Under the pieces are notes generated by a model, which saw nothing but the letters and a program-made list of their open reading frames with translations, did no database searches and was not told the DNA's origin. A stretch of DNA of 17,546 nt from Candidatus Tayloriibacteriota bacterium (GTDB taxonomy: Bacteria > Patescibacteriota > Minisyncoccia > Phycocordibacterales > JAKAEA01), in assembly GCA_029288535.1 (NCBI GenBank), contig JARIGY010000068.1, positions 1 to 17,546 on the forward strand, given 5' to 3'. Below are positions 1-6,860 of the stretch, piece after piece. Made by a program: the position numbers and the translations under genes. Numbering within the stretch: the first letter of the stretch is position 1; each line of letters opens with the position of its first letter.

Positions 1-946
1 AGCCGATCTCGCGGGTCCGCTCGGTCACCGTGGTGAGCATCATGTTCATGATGCCGATGCCGCCGACAACCAGGGAAATGCCCGCAACCGAAGCCAAGAG
101 ATAGGTGAGCGTGTTTGTGATAGTAGATGCCGAAGAGACAATATCCGCTTGATTGATCGTACTGAAATCAGCCAAAAGCGGGTCGGAAATATGATGCCTC
201 TGAAGCAGCAGGCTCGTCACTTCATTTTGAAGTTCGGTCATATCGTTTGCCGTTGTGGCCTGGATGCTGATGTCGCTCAGATAATCATTGCCGACTATGA
301 ATTTTTGCGCAGACGTGAGAGGTATGTAGACCGCATCGTCGGGATTGTTGAAACCCGAACCGCCTTTGGATTTTGTGATGCCGATGATTTTAAAATTGAT
401 CCCGCCGATGCGGATCGTTTCGCCGAGCGCTTCCGAACCGACGCCGAAAAGATCATCGCGGGTGGTCGGGCCGATAACCGCCACTTTAGCCAGTCCCGAA
501 ACCTGCTGATCGGTAAAGAAAGCGCCTTCGTCGATTTCCAAATTCCTGACAGAGGTATATTGCGGCGTAGTACCGGTAATGGTCGTATTGGTATTCGTAC
601 CCTTTGCGACAACCTGTTTGCGGCTCGCCACTTCGGGAGCAACGGCTGCGGCAAGGGAAATCTGACTGACGGCAGTCGCGTCCGCCACCGTCAGTGTCGA
701 AGCCGAGCCGCGGCCGGCGGATACCTGTACCCCGGGACCTTTCTGGGCGCCCGGCAGGACAAGCACGAGGTTTGAACCGAGCGAGGCGATGCTTGCCTGG
801 ATCGAGCCGGTCGCGCCGGCTCCGATGGCAAGCATGGCGATGACCGAAGCGATGCCGATGATGATACCCAGCACGGTAAGCGTCGACCGGACCTTGTTGC
901 CGAGCAGTGCGGATGTGGTTTCGTGAGTAAGATCTTTTAGCGTCAT
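1..946 (-). CDS. MacB/FtsX-type ABC transporter permease, N-terminal part (runs off the left edge)
   Basis: This is the permease of a MacB/YknZ-type exporter; the family moves substrates or lipoproteins by mechanotransmission across the cytoplasmic membrane. About 315 codons are open from ATG at 946 to the window edge with no stop. After a short cytoplasmic N-terminus comes TM1 at about residues 22-45 (TLTVLGIIIGIASVIAMLA), then a large extracytoplasmic MacB_PCD-like domain of about 230 residues. The second membrane helix ends in the family hallmark GGIGIMNMMLTTVTERTRE, just before the edge. The start overlaps the stop of the ATPase gene by four bases (ATGA), which implies translational coupling. 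Two or more C-terminal helices should lie beyond position 1. I see no stop or frameshift. The family is clear; the substrate is unknown. Confidence 0.92.
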   Translation of the reverse strand, partial: MTLKDLTHETTSALLGNKVRSTLTVLGIIIGIASVIAMLAIGAGATGSIQASIASLGSNLVLVLPGAQKGPGVQVSAGRGSASTLTVADATAVSQISLAAAVAPEVASRKQVVAKGTNTNTTITGTTPQYTSVRNLEIDEGAFFTDQQVSGLAKVAVIGPTTRDDLFGVGSEALGETIRIGGINFKIIGITKSKGGSGFNNPDDAVYIPLTSAQKFIVGNDYLSDISIQATTANDMTELQNEVTSLLLQRHHISDPLLADFSTINQADIVSSASTITNTLTYLLASVAGISLVVGGIGIMNMMLTTVTERTREIG

Positions 947-1659
947 AGATATACTTTCTTATCGATAATTTTCTTGTTAAGGTTCTTCTTGTCGGAAATG
1001 ATGTCGCCGTCCTTGATGAAAATAATCCGATCGGCATGCTCGGCCACGTCCTGCTCGTGCGTAATGAGTACGATCGTTCTTTTCTGCTCTTCATTCAAAT
1101 GCTGGAACGTTCCCAAAACAATTTCTCCGGTCTTTGAGTCCAGGTTGCCGGTCGGCTCGTCGGCCATGATGAGCGCCGGATCATTGACCAAAGCCCGAGC
1201 AATAGCCACGCGCTGGATCTGGCCGCCGGAAAGCTGATTGGAGCGGTGTCCCCAGCGTTCAGGGCCAAGACCCGCCGCAAGCAGGGATTTCTCAGCATGC
1301 TTCTGCCGTTCTGCTTCAGGCGTATTTGTGTACACCAAGGGCAGCAAGACATTCCGCAGCACGGTAGCGCGCGGCAGGAGGTTGAAAGCCTGGAACACGA
1401 ACCCAATTTTCGTGCCGCGGATATGGGCCAACTGGTCATCGGTCAAGGTCGAGACATCCTGGCCATCGAGAAAATAAGTGCCCGATGTCGGCGTATCAAG
1501 CGCGCCGAGAATATGCATAAGCGTAGATTTGCCCGAACCGGACGGACCCATGATCGCCACAAATTCCCCGTCTTCGATCGTAAACGTGGCGCCTTTAAGC
1601 GCATACGTTTTGTTATCTCCGTTCGTATATGTCTTTACAATATTTTTGCATTCAATCAT
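943..1659 (-). CDS. MacB/LolD-type ABC transporter ATP-binding protein
   Basis: This cytoplasmic ATPase powers the adjacent FtsX-type permease. It has 238 residues, the usual size for a stand-alone LolD/YknY-like subunit. Motifs are complete: Walker A GPSGSGKST (38-46), Q-loop Gln90, signature LSGGQ (143-147) followed by IQRVAIARAL, Walker B ending in DE (167-168), D-loop NLDS, and H-loop His201. I chose ATG 1659 (MIECKNIVKTY). The frame stays open for 20 more codons, but those lie inside the adaptor gene and do not resemble the family. The gene starts 10 bases after the adaptor stop and overlaps the permease start by four bases. The order adaptor, ATPase, permease matches MacAB/YknXYZ operons. 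There is no clear SD in the short spacer. Confidence 0.95.
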   Translation of the reverse strand: MIECKNIVKTYTNGDNKTYALKGATFTIEDGEFVAIMGPSGSGKSTLMHILGALDTPTSGTYFLDGQDVSTLTDDQLAHIRGTKIGFVFQAFNLLPRATVLRNVLLPLVYTNTPEAERQKHAEKSLLAAGLGPERWGHRSNQLSGGQIQRVAIARALVNDPALIMADEPTGNLDSKTGEIVLGTFQHLNEEQKRTIVLITHEQDVAEHADRIIFIKDGDIISDKKNLNKKIIDKKVYL

Positions 1660-1669
1660 CTGGAATAGT

Positions 1670-3382
1670 TTAATTGCCGCGCAACGCTCTAGGCGCACCA
1701 CTTGCGCCGCCTCCGGCACCTGTTCCGAAGAGGCCGCCGCGGGAAGCGGTTGCCGCCGTTGTCTTGATAGTAGAACCGCTTACCGTACGAACGACGATAA
1801 CATCGCCCTCATTGAGGCCGGAAGTTATTTCGGTATCGGTATCGTTGGATGAACCGAGCTGCACACTTACCGTTTGCGGTACCGCCGCAAGCACGACTCC
1901 CGACTGGGAACTTGCGGCTGCAGGGTCGACTTTTTCCGTTACAACCTGCACGGTCGAACTGCCGCCTGTCGTTTTTATTGCCGAGGTGGGTACGGTTATA
2001 ACATCAGGTTTTGCATCGGTAATAATGGCTGCGGACATGCTCATGCCGGGTTTGACTCGCGGATCCTGAGTATCAAAGGTGATTTCCACATTATAACTAA
2101 CTACGCCCTGCGTCACCGTACCGATCTGGTCTACCTGCGCCACAGCGCCTGTCAAAGTCAGATCCGGAAGAGCGTCAAAAGTGACATTCACTTTCTGGCC
2201 GGTTTGCACTTTTGCAATATCGATCTCGTTGAGAGAAATGTCCGCAACACTCTGATTGGTTATGATCGTAGCAAGAGCGCTGCCAGATGCTGCGCTACCA
2301 GCCACCTGTGCCTGGACTTTGCCGATAACCCCATCGAACGGCGCTCGGACCGTGTAATATCCCAATGTCTGGGCAGCGTCGCTCACTGCATTCTGCTTCT
2401 GTTCAAGGCTCAGTTTTGCAGCTTGAGTGTCAAGCGTGTCCGCACCGTTAAGCGATGCCGACTGCTGGGACAGCGCCTGTTCCTGAGTCGCAATGGTATT
2501 CCCTGCCGTATATAGATCGCTTACATATCCGTTGGTAGCAGTAATGTGAGCATCAAGCATTGTTTGGTCTGTCGTAAGTTGTGCAACCGTGGAATTAAGC
2601 GATGCCTTCATCACTACCAGCAGATCGTTAAGATCTTTTTCCGCCACGGAAAGATCCTTCACGGTCTGATACGTCTCGGCGACAATCGACTTGATGGAAG
2701 CCGGATCCGAGGTGCGGGAAATAAGCTTGAAATCCAGAAGGTTTTTGTCATACTCGCTTTTTGCCGCATCGAATTCCCTGCCGGCATTCATTTTTTCATC
2801 TAAAGCCGAACTCGCAACCAGATCGATATTTGAGTTTGATAAATACGGCGAATGATTGCTGTTATTGATAACATCATTGATATCGGAAAAAATGCCCGGC
2901 ACACCGGTAAACACATTGCTCAGCGTTGTGAACGCATCGTCATAGGATTTTTGCAGAGTATCATGCGTCGTCGTCAAAGTATCCTGAGAACTTTGAACGG
3001 ACTTCTCATAAGCGATCTTTGCCGCGGTAAGATTTTCCGATGCGTCGCGATACGTTTTATACGCATCGGTAGAATCGATTTTTGCGATAATAGCTCCAGC
3101 TTTCACGGCCTGTCCGGCAGTCACTGCGACATAGGTGATATCGCCCGAAACTTTCGGCTTGATGTCGACTTGGTTGGTGGAAGCGATCTGGCCTGTGCCG
3201 GCCACTGAAGTTATAAGCGTGCTTTTTTGAACGGTATTCAAAACATAGCGGGTTTGCGCAGAAGCAGTGTGGGTTTTTTGATAGATGGTAATTCCGGCGC
3301 CCACGATCACGACACCGATAATTGCAGTCCAGACCCGGTGTGCTTTCATAAAGCCTGTTATCTTATTCAGGATGTTTTTCAT
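1670..3382 (-). CDS. Periplasmic adaptor / membrane fusion protein (MacA/HlyD/YknX-like)
   Basis: This 570-residue extracytoplasmic adaptor belongs to the MacB-type exporter downstream. An N-terminal signal anchor spans about residues 15-35. The first half of the barrel-sandwich (lipoyl-like) domain lies at about 50-105 (VAGTGQIASTNQVDIKPKVSG). A long helical hairpin predicted as coiled coil covers about 108-335. The second lipoyl half starts at TVRAPFDGVIGKV (344-356). A beta-barrel region follows (380-455, with VKPGMSMSAAI), then a membrane-proximal domain to about 535 and a Gly/Ala-rich tail. It is longer than typical MacA (about 370-400), mainly because of the hairpin. It is first in a three-gene operon. 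If the host is monoderm as in CPR, it more likely works as in Gram-positive YknX than with a TolC channel; that is inference. Confidence 0.93.
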   Translation of the reverse strand: MKNILNKITGFMKAHRVWTAIIGVVIVGAGITIYQKTHTASAQTRYVLNTVQKSTLITSVAGTGQIASTNQVDIKPKVSGDITYVAVTAGQAVKAGAIIAKIDSTDAYKTYRDASENLTAAKIAYEKSVQSSQDTLTTTHDTLQKSYDDAFTTLSNVFTGVPGIFSDINDVINNSNHSPYLSNSNIDLVASSALDEKMNAGREFDAAKSEYDKNLLDFKLISRTSDPASIKSIVAETYQTVKDLSVAEKDLNDLLVVMKASLNSTVAQLTTDQTMLDAHITATNGYVSDLYTAGNTIATQEQALSQQSASLNGADTLDTQAAKLSLEQKQNAVSDAAQTLGYYTVRAPFDGVIGKVQAQVAGSAASGSALATIITNQSVADISLNEIDIAKVQTGQKVNVTFDALPDLTLTGAVAQVDQIGTVTQGVVSYNVEITFDTQDPRVKPGMSMSAAIITDAKPDVITVPTSAIKTTGGSSTVQVVTEKVDPAAASSQSGVVLAAVPQTVSVQLGSSNDTDTEITSGLNEGDVIVVRTVSGSTIKTTAATASRGGLFGTGAGGGASGAPRALRGN

Positions 3383-3470
3383 AAAGCTGTAAATAATAAA
3401 AAGTGCTGGTTTTTGTTATATAGATTAGTACATACAGTATAGCCTTATTATTTCAATTTAAAAAGTGACG

Positions 3471-3510
3471 CAAAAAGAAGACCTTGATCGCAAGAAGCAA
3501 TCAAGGTCTT
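3471..3510 (-). terminator. Rho-independent terminator downstream of the MOSC gene
   Basis: The arms AAGACCTTGAT (3478-3488) and ATCAAGGTCTT (3500-3510) are a perfect 11-bp inverted repeat with an 11-base loop. Read on the minus strand, the hairpin is followed by CTTTTTG (3477-3471). The plus strand has no T-run after the hairpin, so the direction is minus. It lies about 150 bases past the MOSC stop and about 90 bases upstream of the adaptor start, so it separates the two transcripts. The 3383-3661 gap otherwise shows only AT-rich sequence before the adaptor, including a TATACT -10-like hexamer (minus, 3441-3436) without a convincing -35. Confidence 0.72.
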
Positions 3511-3661
3511 AAGGGTTGGGGTGGCAGATCGGAAAATGCCGGTAAAAGCGAAGAACTAAAAGATCATCACATACATATACTATCATGAGGTCAAAGCGCG
3601 TCAAGCAGTTTTATTGCCATAAAACGTTTTGCCTATCAAATCAAGCTCATCGGCACATTCG

Positions 3662-4498
3662 CTATTCGGCTTCCACTTCTTCTCCGACAAAAATCCTGCC
3701 ATCCACCGTTGGAATGTAGTACATCCCGAACAACGGACCTTGATCGCTCGTATCATAGTACGCTTTCAATGTGGCAAGCGGCTCTTCCTGCCGAGCGCCG
3801 GTGTCGGGATCGACAGTTACAATCCCGCAGCGCGGAGTGCGTTTCCAAGGGGCAAGCACGAGTCCGGAACGAAACTGGAGAAGCGGCCACTGCTCTTCTT
3901 TTCGCGGCGCAAAGTCCCCCTTCAAAAGGATGTTTGGTCGGAAGCGGCGCGGATCAACGAAGCCGTCGAGCTCAACGTCGGAGTAGGCATGATTGCTCTG
4001 CTCCAGGATCCGGCAGCGAAGCTCAAACAGTGACGGCTGGGTAACGACATGAATTGGCGATGAGTCTTGGCAAGCCAGCGTCATCTGCTTTTCATTCACC
4101 ATCCGATTCCGCAGATGATGCTCGGGGATCGCGACGAGGCAGCAATCCCGACCCAAAAAATCCGACAGCCATTCGGCATGAAGATCGCCCTGATCGAGAG
4201 CAGGAAACGTTTCTTTGCCATGGACTTCCACCCGTATTTCTTCGCCCTGAAGGTGGTAAAGCTCGACCGACATCTCCGGCATTCTGGGCGCCCGAAGATG
4301 CGCGACTCCGCCGACAACCTCGGCCCTGATCAGACTCAACGCCGCGCACTGCCGCAGCGTGATGAATTTCCCCTGAAGGTCAACGACCATGAGCTGGCGG
4401 TCGTATAAAAAGCCCTGCCTGGCAACATCAGCACTATTGATCTCCTGCCCCGCCGCAGACTTGAGCGGGTAACGCCACAAACGTGAAACGGTGATCAT
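3662..4498 (-). CDS. MOSC-domain protein (YcbX/mARC-like)
   Basis: This 278-residue protein has an N-terminal MOSC beta-barrel domain (1-120; MITVSRLWRYPLKSAAGQ, GFLYDRQLMVVD) and a C-terminal MOSC domain. RFRPNI (185-190) and TPRCGIVTVDPDTG (221-234) carry Cys224, the residue that binds molybdenum cofactor in YcbX and mARC proteins. Relatives detoxify N-hydroxylated bases or transfer sulfur. The ATG at 4498 is chosen because AAAGGAG (4511-4505, minus) sits six bases upstream. A longer open frame continues upstream but is antisense to the pseudouridine synthase gene. A strong SD is unusual among the genes here, and no molybdopterin biosynthesis gene is in the window, so the gene may have been acquired horizontally. 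It is a single-gene transcript with its own terminator. Confidence 0.9.
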   Translation of the reverse strand: MITVSRLWRYPLKSAAGQEINSADVARQGFLYDRQLMVVDLQGKFITLRQCAALSLIRAEVVGGVAHLRAPRMPEMSVELYHLQGEEIRVEVHGKETFPALDQGDLHAEWLSDFLGRDCCLVAIPEHHLRNRMVNEKQMTLACQDSSPIHVVTQPSLFELRCRILEQSNHAYSDVELDGFVDPRRFRPNILLKGDFAPRKEEQWPLLQFRSGLVLAPWKRTPRCGIVTVDPDTGARQEEPLATLKAYYDTSDQGPLFGMYYIPTVDGRIFVGEEVEAE

Positions 4499-4547
4499 GA
4501 CGATCTCCTTTCTGATAACAAAGACCGAAAAACCCCTATCTCGGCAA

Positions 4548-4576
4548 ATTGTAGGTGAAATGTAAAAATTATGCAA
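4548..4576 (-). promoter_or_regulatory. Candidate sigma70 promoter of the MOSC gene
   Basis: On the minus strand, TTGCAT (4576-4571) and TACAAT (4553-4548) are separated by 17 bases. The -10 matches consensus at five of six positions; the -35 matches only at TTG. It would give a leader of about 40 bases ending in the strong SD. It lies in the 111-base divergent gap shared with the pseudouridine synthase gene. Confidence 0.45.
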
Positions 4577-4591
4577 TAAAAATAGAAAGTG

Positions 4592-4600
4592 TGCTATACT
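4592..4600 (+). promoter_or_regulatory. Extended -10 promoter element of the pseudouridine synthase gene
   Basis: TGCTATACT is an extended -10 element (TGn plus a five-of-six -10 hexamer), which needs little or no -35 sequence. It ends 9 bases before the chosen ATG at 4610, so transcription would begin only a few bases upstream of the start codon, giving an almost leaderless mRNA. The GGAG at 4601-4604 would then lie mostly outside the transcript, or a second upstream promoter is used. Confidence 0.5.
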
Positions 4601-4609
4601 GGAGCACTT

Positions 4610-5314
4610 ATGGAAAAACCAGTATTCCCCATGCGGATAAACAAGTACATAGCCTACAAGCGGTACGCTACCCGCCGCGGCGCTGACGCCCTTATCGAAC
4701 AGAAGAAAGTGACGATCAATGGCAAGCTCGCAAAGCTTGGCGACCAGGTAACCGAGAACGATATCGTCATCGTCAAAGGCGTGCAGCGCAAAGCAAGCTT
4801 CCTGTATTTTGCCTACAACAAGCCGAAGCCGGAAAAGAAGTCCGACAACAATGACGAGGATGATAAGAAAAGCAGACCGCGATTTCCAAGCGACGTGTTC
4901 CCGCTTATCACCCTTGGCCGCAACGACCACGGACTCGAGATTTACACCAATGACGGACGCATTACCGAAGCCGCCACCAACCCGAAAACATCTCCCGAAA
5001 AAGAATACGTCGTAGAAACCTACGGCAAGATCCGCGACAGTTTCCAGGCGAATATGGAAAAGGGCTTGGATATCGACGGGTACAAGACGGAAAAGTGCCG
5101 GGTAAAAGTTGTCGGCGACACGACATTCGTCATCGCCCTCCGCGAAGGCAAAAAGCATCAGGTACGGAGAATGTGCGAAGCGCTTCACAACGACGTCGCC
5201 GACATTCTTCGGACCCGGATCGCCAATATCGCCATCGCCCAGCTCAACCCCGGCTCATACAGGCCTATCAAAGACGAAGAGCTTGATGAGTTCCTCAAAG
5301 TCATCGGGTTTTAA
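4610..5314 (+). CDS. RsuA/RluB/E/F-family rRNA pseudouridine synthase
   Basis: This enzyme converts a uridine in ribosomal RNA to pseudouridine. It has 234 residues. An N-terminal S4 RNA-binding domain spans about 8-57 (MRINKYIA...RRGADALIEQKKVTINGK). The catalytic domain has the YNKP motif (69-72), GRND with the expected catalytic Asp106, YTNDG (112-116) and the late motif EGKKHQVRRM (179-188). Two things are odd. The loop after the Asp is three residues shorter than the usual GRLDxDSEGLLLLTNDG. A charged Lys/Asp-rich stretch (73-95) replaces the usual segment after the NKP motif. I chose ATG 4610, with GGAG 5 bases upstream, over ATG 4589, which would put the -10 element inside the gene. 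It is the only plus-strand gene and converges on the GIY-YIG gene with stop codons overlapping (TTAA). Confidence 0.9.
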   Translation: MEKPVFPMRINKYIAYKRYATRRGADALIEQKKVTINGKLAKLGDQVTENDIVIVKGVQRKASFLYFAYNKPKPEKKSDNNDEDDKKSRPRFPSDVFPLITLGRNDHGLEIYTNDGRITEAATNPKTSPEKEYVVETYGKIRDSFQANMEKGLDIDGYKTEKCRVKVVGDTTFVIALREGKKHQVRRMCEALHNDVADILRTRIANIAIAQLNPGSYRPIKDEELDEFLKVIGF

Positions 5315-5565
5315 GCCGCACTGCCAATGAGCGCCAGTTTCTCTGCGCGCGTCAATTTTTTTATCGCGTATTCGCGCCGAAGCGCTTTGCCCAGGCTTTT
5401 ATACTTTTCTGAATATTTGAGCTTTACCGGACGCCGGGCTTTGGTGTATTTTGCGCCGGTATCGAGCGTATTGTGCGCCAAGATTCTTTTTTCCAGATCT
5501 TTCGCATAGCCGGTGTACAGCGTCCCGTCTTTACATTCAAGAATGTAAACGAAATGGAAACTCAT
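5311..5565 (-). CDS. GIY-YIG domain protein (UPF0213/YhbQ-like)
   Basis: This is a small 84-residue single-domain GIY-YIG nuclease-fold protein. The family signature appears as VYILECKDGTLYTGYAKDL (6-24), where VYI and YTG replace GIY and YIG. Candidate catalytic residues are Tyr7, Tyr17, Arg27 and Glu65. The length is typical of the YhbQ/YurQ/UPF0213 group, which act on DNA, but their cellular role is poorly defined. It starts 13 bases after the LapA-domain gene and is probably the last gene of the long minus-strand run. Its TAA stop shares four bases (TTAA) with the stop of the convergent pseudouridine synthase gene. Confidence 0.9.
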   Translation of the reverse strand: MSFHFVYILECKDGTLYTGYAKDLEKRILAHNTLDTGAKYTKARRPVKLKYSEKYKSLGKALRREYAIKKLTRAEKLALIGSAA

Positions 5566-5578
5566 TATCTATTATTTA

Positions 5579-5872
5579 CTATGCTTTTGGCGCAGGCTGC
5601 GCTGCCGATTTCTTTAGCGCGGCTATTTCGTCCTGAAGCGCTTTGTTCTGCTTTTTCATTTCCCGAAATGCCATATAATTTTTAAAAAATTCCGGGATTG
5701 AAATAAGCAAACTTATAACGACGCCGACTATGACCGCAACAAAAAGTATCACTGCCAAAGAACCGGTGATATGCCAGCTCAAAAAAGCCACGGTGATAGG
5801 TACGATATTCTGCAACGCGAAAATTACTGCTAATGCTCCAAGCAAGATTCCAAGGATGATAAATAAGATCAT
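5579..5872 (-). CDS. LapA-domain (DUF1049) small membrane protein
   Basis: This 97-residue protein has two hydrophobic helices, about 2-22 (ILFIILGILLGALAVIFALQN) and 37-60 (GSLAVILFVAVIVGVVISLL). A charged, probably coiled-coil cytoplasmic tail follows (64-92, FKNYMAFREMKKQNKALQDE) and then an Ala/Pro-rich end. The pattern with ALQN and the following VxFL strand is that of the lipopolysaccharide assembly protein A domain family. In organisms without LPS these proteins have no settled function. It begins 9 bases after the msrB stop and ends in a tandem TAG TAA stop. Confidence 0.85.
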   Translation of the reverse strand: MILFIILGILLGALAVIFALQNIVPITVAFLSWHITGSLAVILFVAVIVGVVISLLISIPEFFKNYMAFREMKKQNKALQDEIAALKKSAAQPAPKA

Positions 5873-5881
5873 CCTTACAGT

Positions 5882-6271
5882 CTACCCTTTCCTCTCCTCA
5901 AGCTCAAGGCAGACTGAGTTCATGCAGTAGCGCTTGCCGGTAGTTTCGGCCGGGCCGTCTTCGAACACATGCCCAAGATGCGAATTGCAGTTGGCGCAAA
6001 GCACTTCGGTGCGTTCCATGCCGTGTTCAGAGTCTTTTTCATATTTGACTGCGCCAGGAAGCGCCTGATCGAAGCTCGGCCAGCCGGTGCCGGAGTCGAA
6101 TTTCGCGTCGGAAGCGAAGAGCGCGTTGCCGCAGACTTTGCATTTGTACATGCCAGCCTTTTTCTCATGCACGTATTTGCCGGAAAACGGCATCTCGGTT
6201 CCCTTCTCGCGCAGCACGCTATATTCCTCGGGAGTAAGCTTCTGTTTCAATTCTTTTTCGTTGATATCCAT
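5882..6271 (-). CDS. msrB: Peptide-methionine (R)-S-oxide reductase MsrB
   Basis: MsrB reduces methionine-R-sulfoxide in proteins using thioredoxin-type electrons. The protein has 129 residues, a normal length for a single-domain enzyme, with no signal peptide, so it is probably cytosolic. The zinc site has two CxxC pairs (Cys44/47 in CKVC and Cys92/95 in CANC). SGTGWPSFDQAL (60-71) and HLGHVF (98-103) are the conserved substrate loops. RYCMNS (114-119) carries catalytic Cys116. The resolving Cys found in GCGWPSF of E. coli-type enzymes is Thr here (GTGWPSF), and an extra Cys121 sits five residues after the catalytic one. The gene starts 9 bases after msrA, in the same run as the thioredoxin and CcdA genes. 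Confidence 0.96.
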   Translation of the reverse strand: MDINEKELKQKLTPEEYSVLREKGTEMPFSGKYVHEKKAGMYKCKVCGNALFASDAKFDSGTGWPSFDQALPGAVKYEKDSEHGMERTEVLCANCNSHLGHVFEDGPAETTGKRYCMNSVCLELEERKG

Positions 6272-6280
6272 ATATTTTAT

Positions 6281-6838
6281 TTAATGGGTAAATTTGCTTT
6301 CATCATTGAGAAGTTCGGCGAATTTCTTTTGCACCTTCTCGACTTTCGGATTGATGATGACTTGGCAGTAGCCGGCGGATTTATTATTCGCATAATAATC
6401 CTTGTGATACTCTTCGGCCTCATAAAACTTTACGAGCGGCACGACTTCGGTCACGATAGGCTTGCCCTCTTTGCTTGATTCATCCAGCTCTTTGATGAAG
6501 TCTTCTGTTTCTTTTTTCTGCTCTGGAGTCGTGTAAAAAACAACCGAGCGGTACTGCGTGCCGACATCATTGCCCTGCCTATTGAGCGTAGACGGATCAT
6601 GCGAGCCGAAAAACACGGTCAGCAGATCCCTGTACTTTACTATCGACGGGTCATATTCCATATAGATCACTTCGGCGTGGCCGGTATTGCCGCCTGAGAC
6701 TTTCTCGTATGTGGGGTTTTCTGTTTTTCCTCCTGCATAACCGGGCAGGACATTTGAAACCCCCTTGAGCATTTTGAACACCGCTTCAGTACACCAGAAG
6801 CAGCCTCCGCCGAATACCGCTATTTCTTTTTTATTCAT
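6281..6838 (-). CDS. msrA: Peptide-methionine (S)-S-oxide reductase MsrA
   Basis: MsrA reduces methionine-S-sulfoxide. The protein has 185 residues and no signal peptide. The catalytic motif GCFWCTEAVF holds Cys13, with a second Cys16. Other conserved parts are GYAGG (33-37), GHAEV (53-57), FFGSHDPSTLNRQGNDVGTQYRS (77-99) and the resolving cysteine in SAGYCQVI (Cys158). It lies 22 bases after the thioredoxin-like gene and directly before msrB, so both stereoisomer-specific repair enzymes are in one unit. The ATG at 6838 gives the canonical short N-terminus. No SD is visible in the AT-rich spacer. Confidence 0.97.
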   Translation of the reverse strand: MNKKEIAVFGGGCFWCTEAVFKMLKGVSNVLPGYAGGKTENPTYEKVSGGNTGHAEVIYMEYDPSIVKYRDLLTVFFGSHDPSTLNRQGNDVGTQYRSVVFYTTPEQKKETEDFIKELDESSKEGKPIVTEVVPLVKFYEAEEYHKDYYANNKSAGYCQVIINPKVEKVQKKFAELLNDESKFTH

Positions 6839-6860
6839 AGTGGATATATTTTATAAGTTT

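Noticed and set aside
149..775. 208-codon open frame on the plus strand.
   Set aside because: It is fully antisense to the MacB-type permease and its translation has no family resemblance, while the minus strand reads as clear MacB sequence.
3525..3540. AGATCGGAA resembles the start of a sequencing adapter.
   Set aside because: The match ends after nine or ten bases (AAATG follows instead of GAGC), so it is chance rather than adapter contamination.
4499..5188. N-terminal extension of the MOSC open frame to a 508-codon protein.
   Set aside because: The extension is antisense to the pseudouridine synthase; a strong SD and a conserved MOSC N-terminus place the start at 4498.
5870..5884. MsrB-LapA readthrough fusion: the two genes are in the same frame, separated by TAG and three codons.
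   Set aside because: Frame agreement has a one-in-three chance, MsrB ends at its normal length, and LapA has its own ATG and a membrane-insertion signal.
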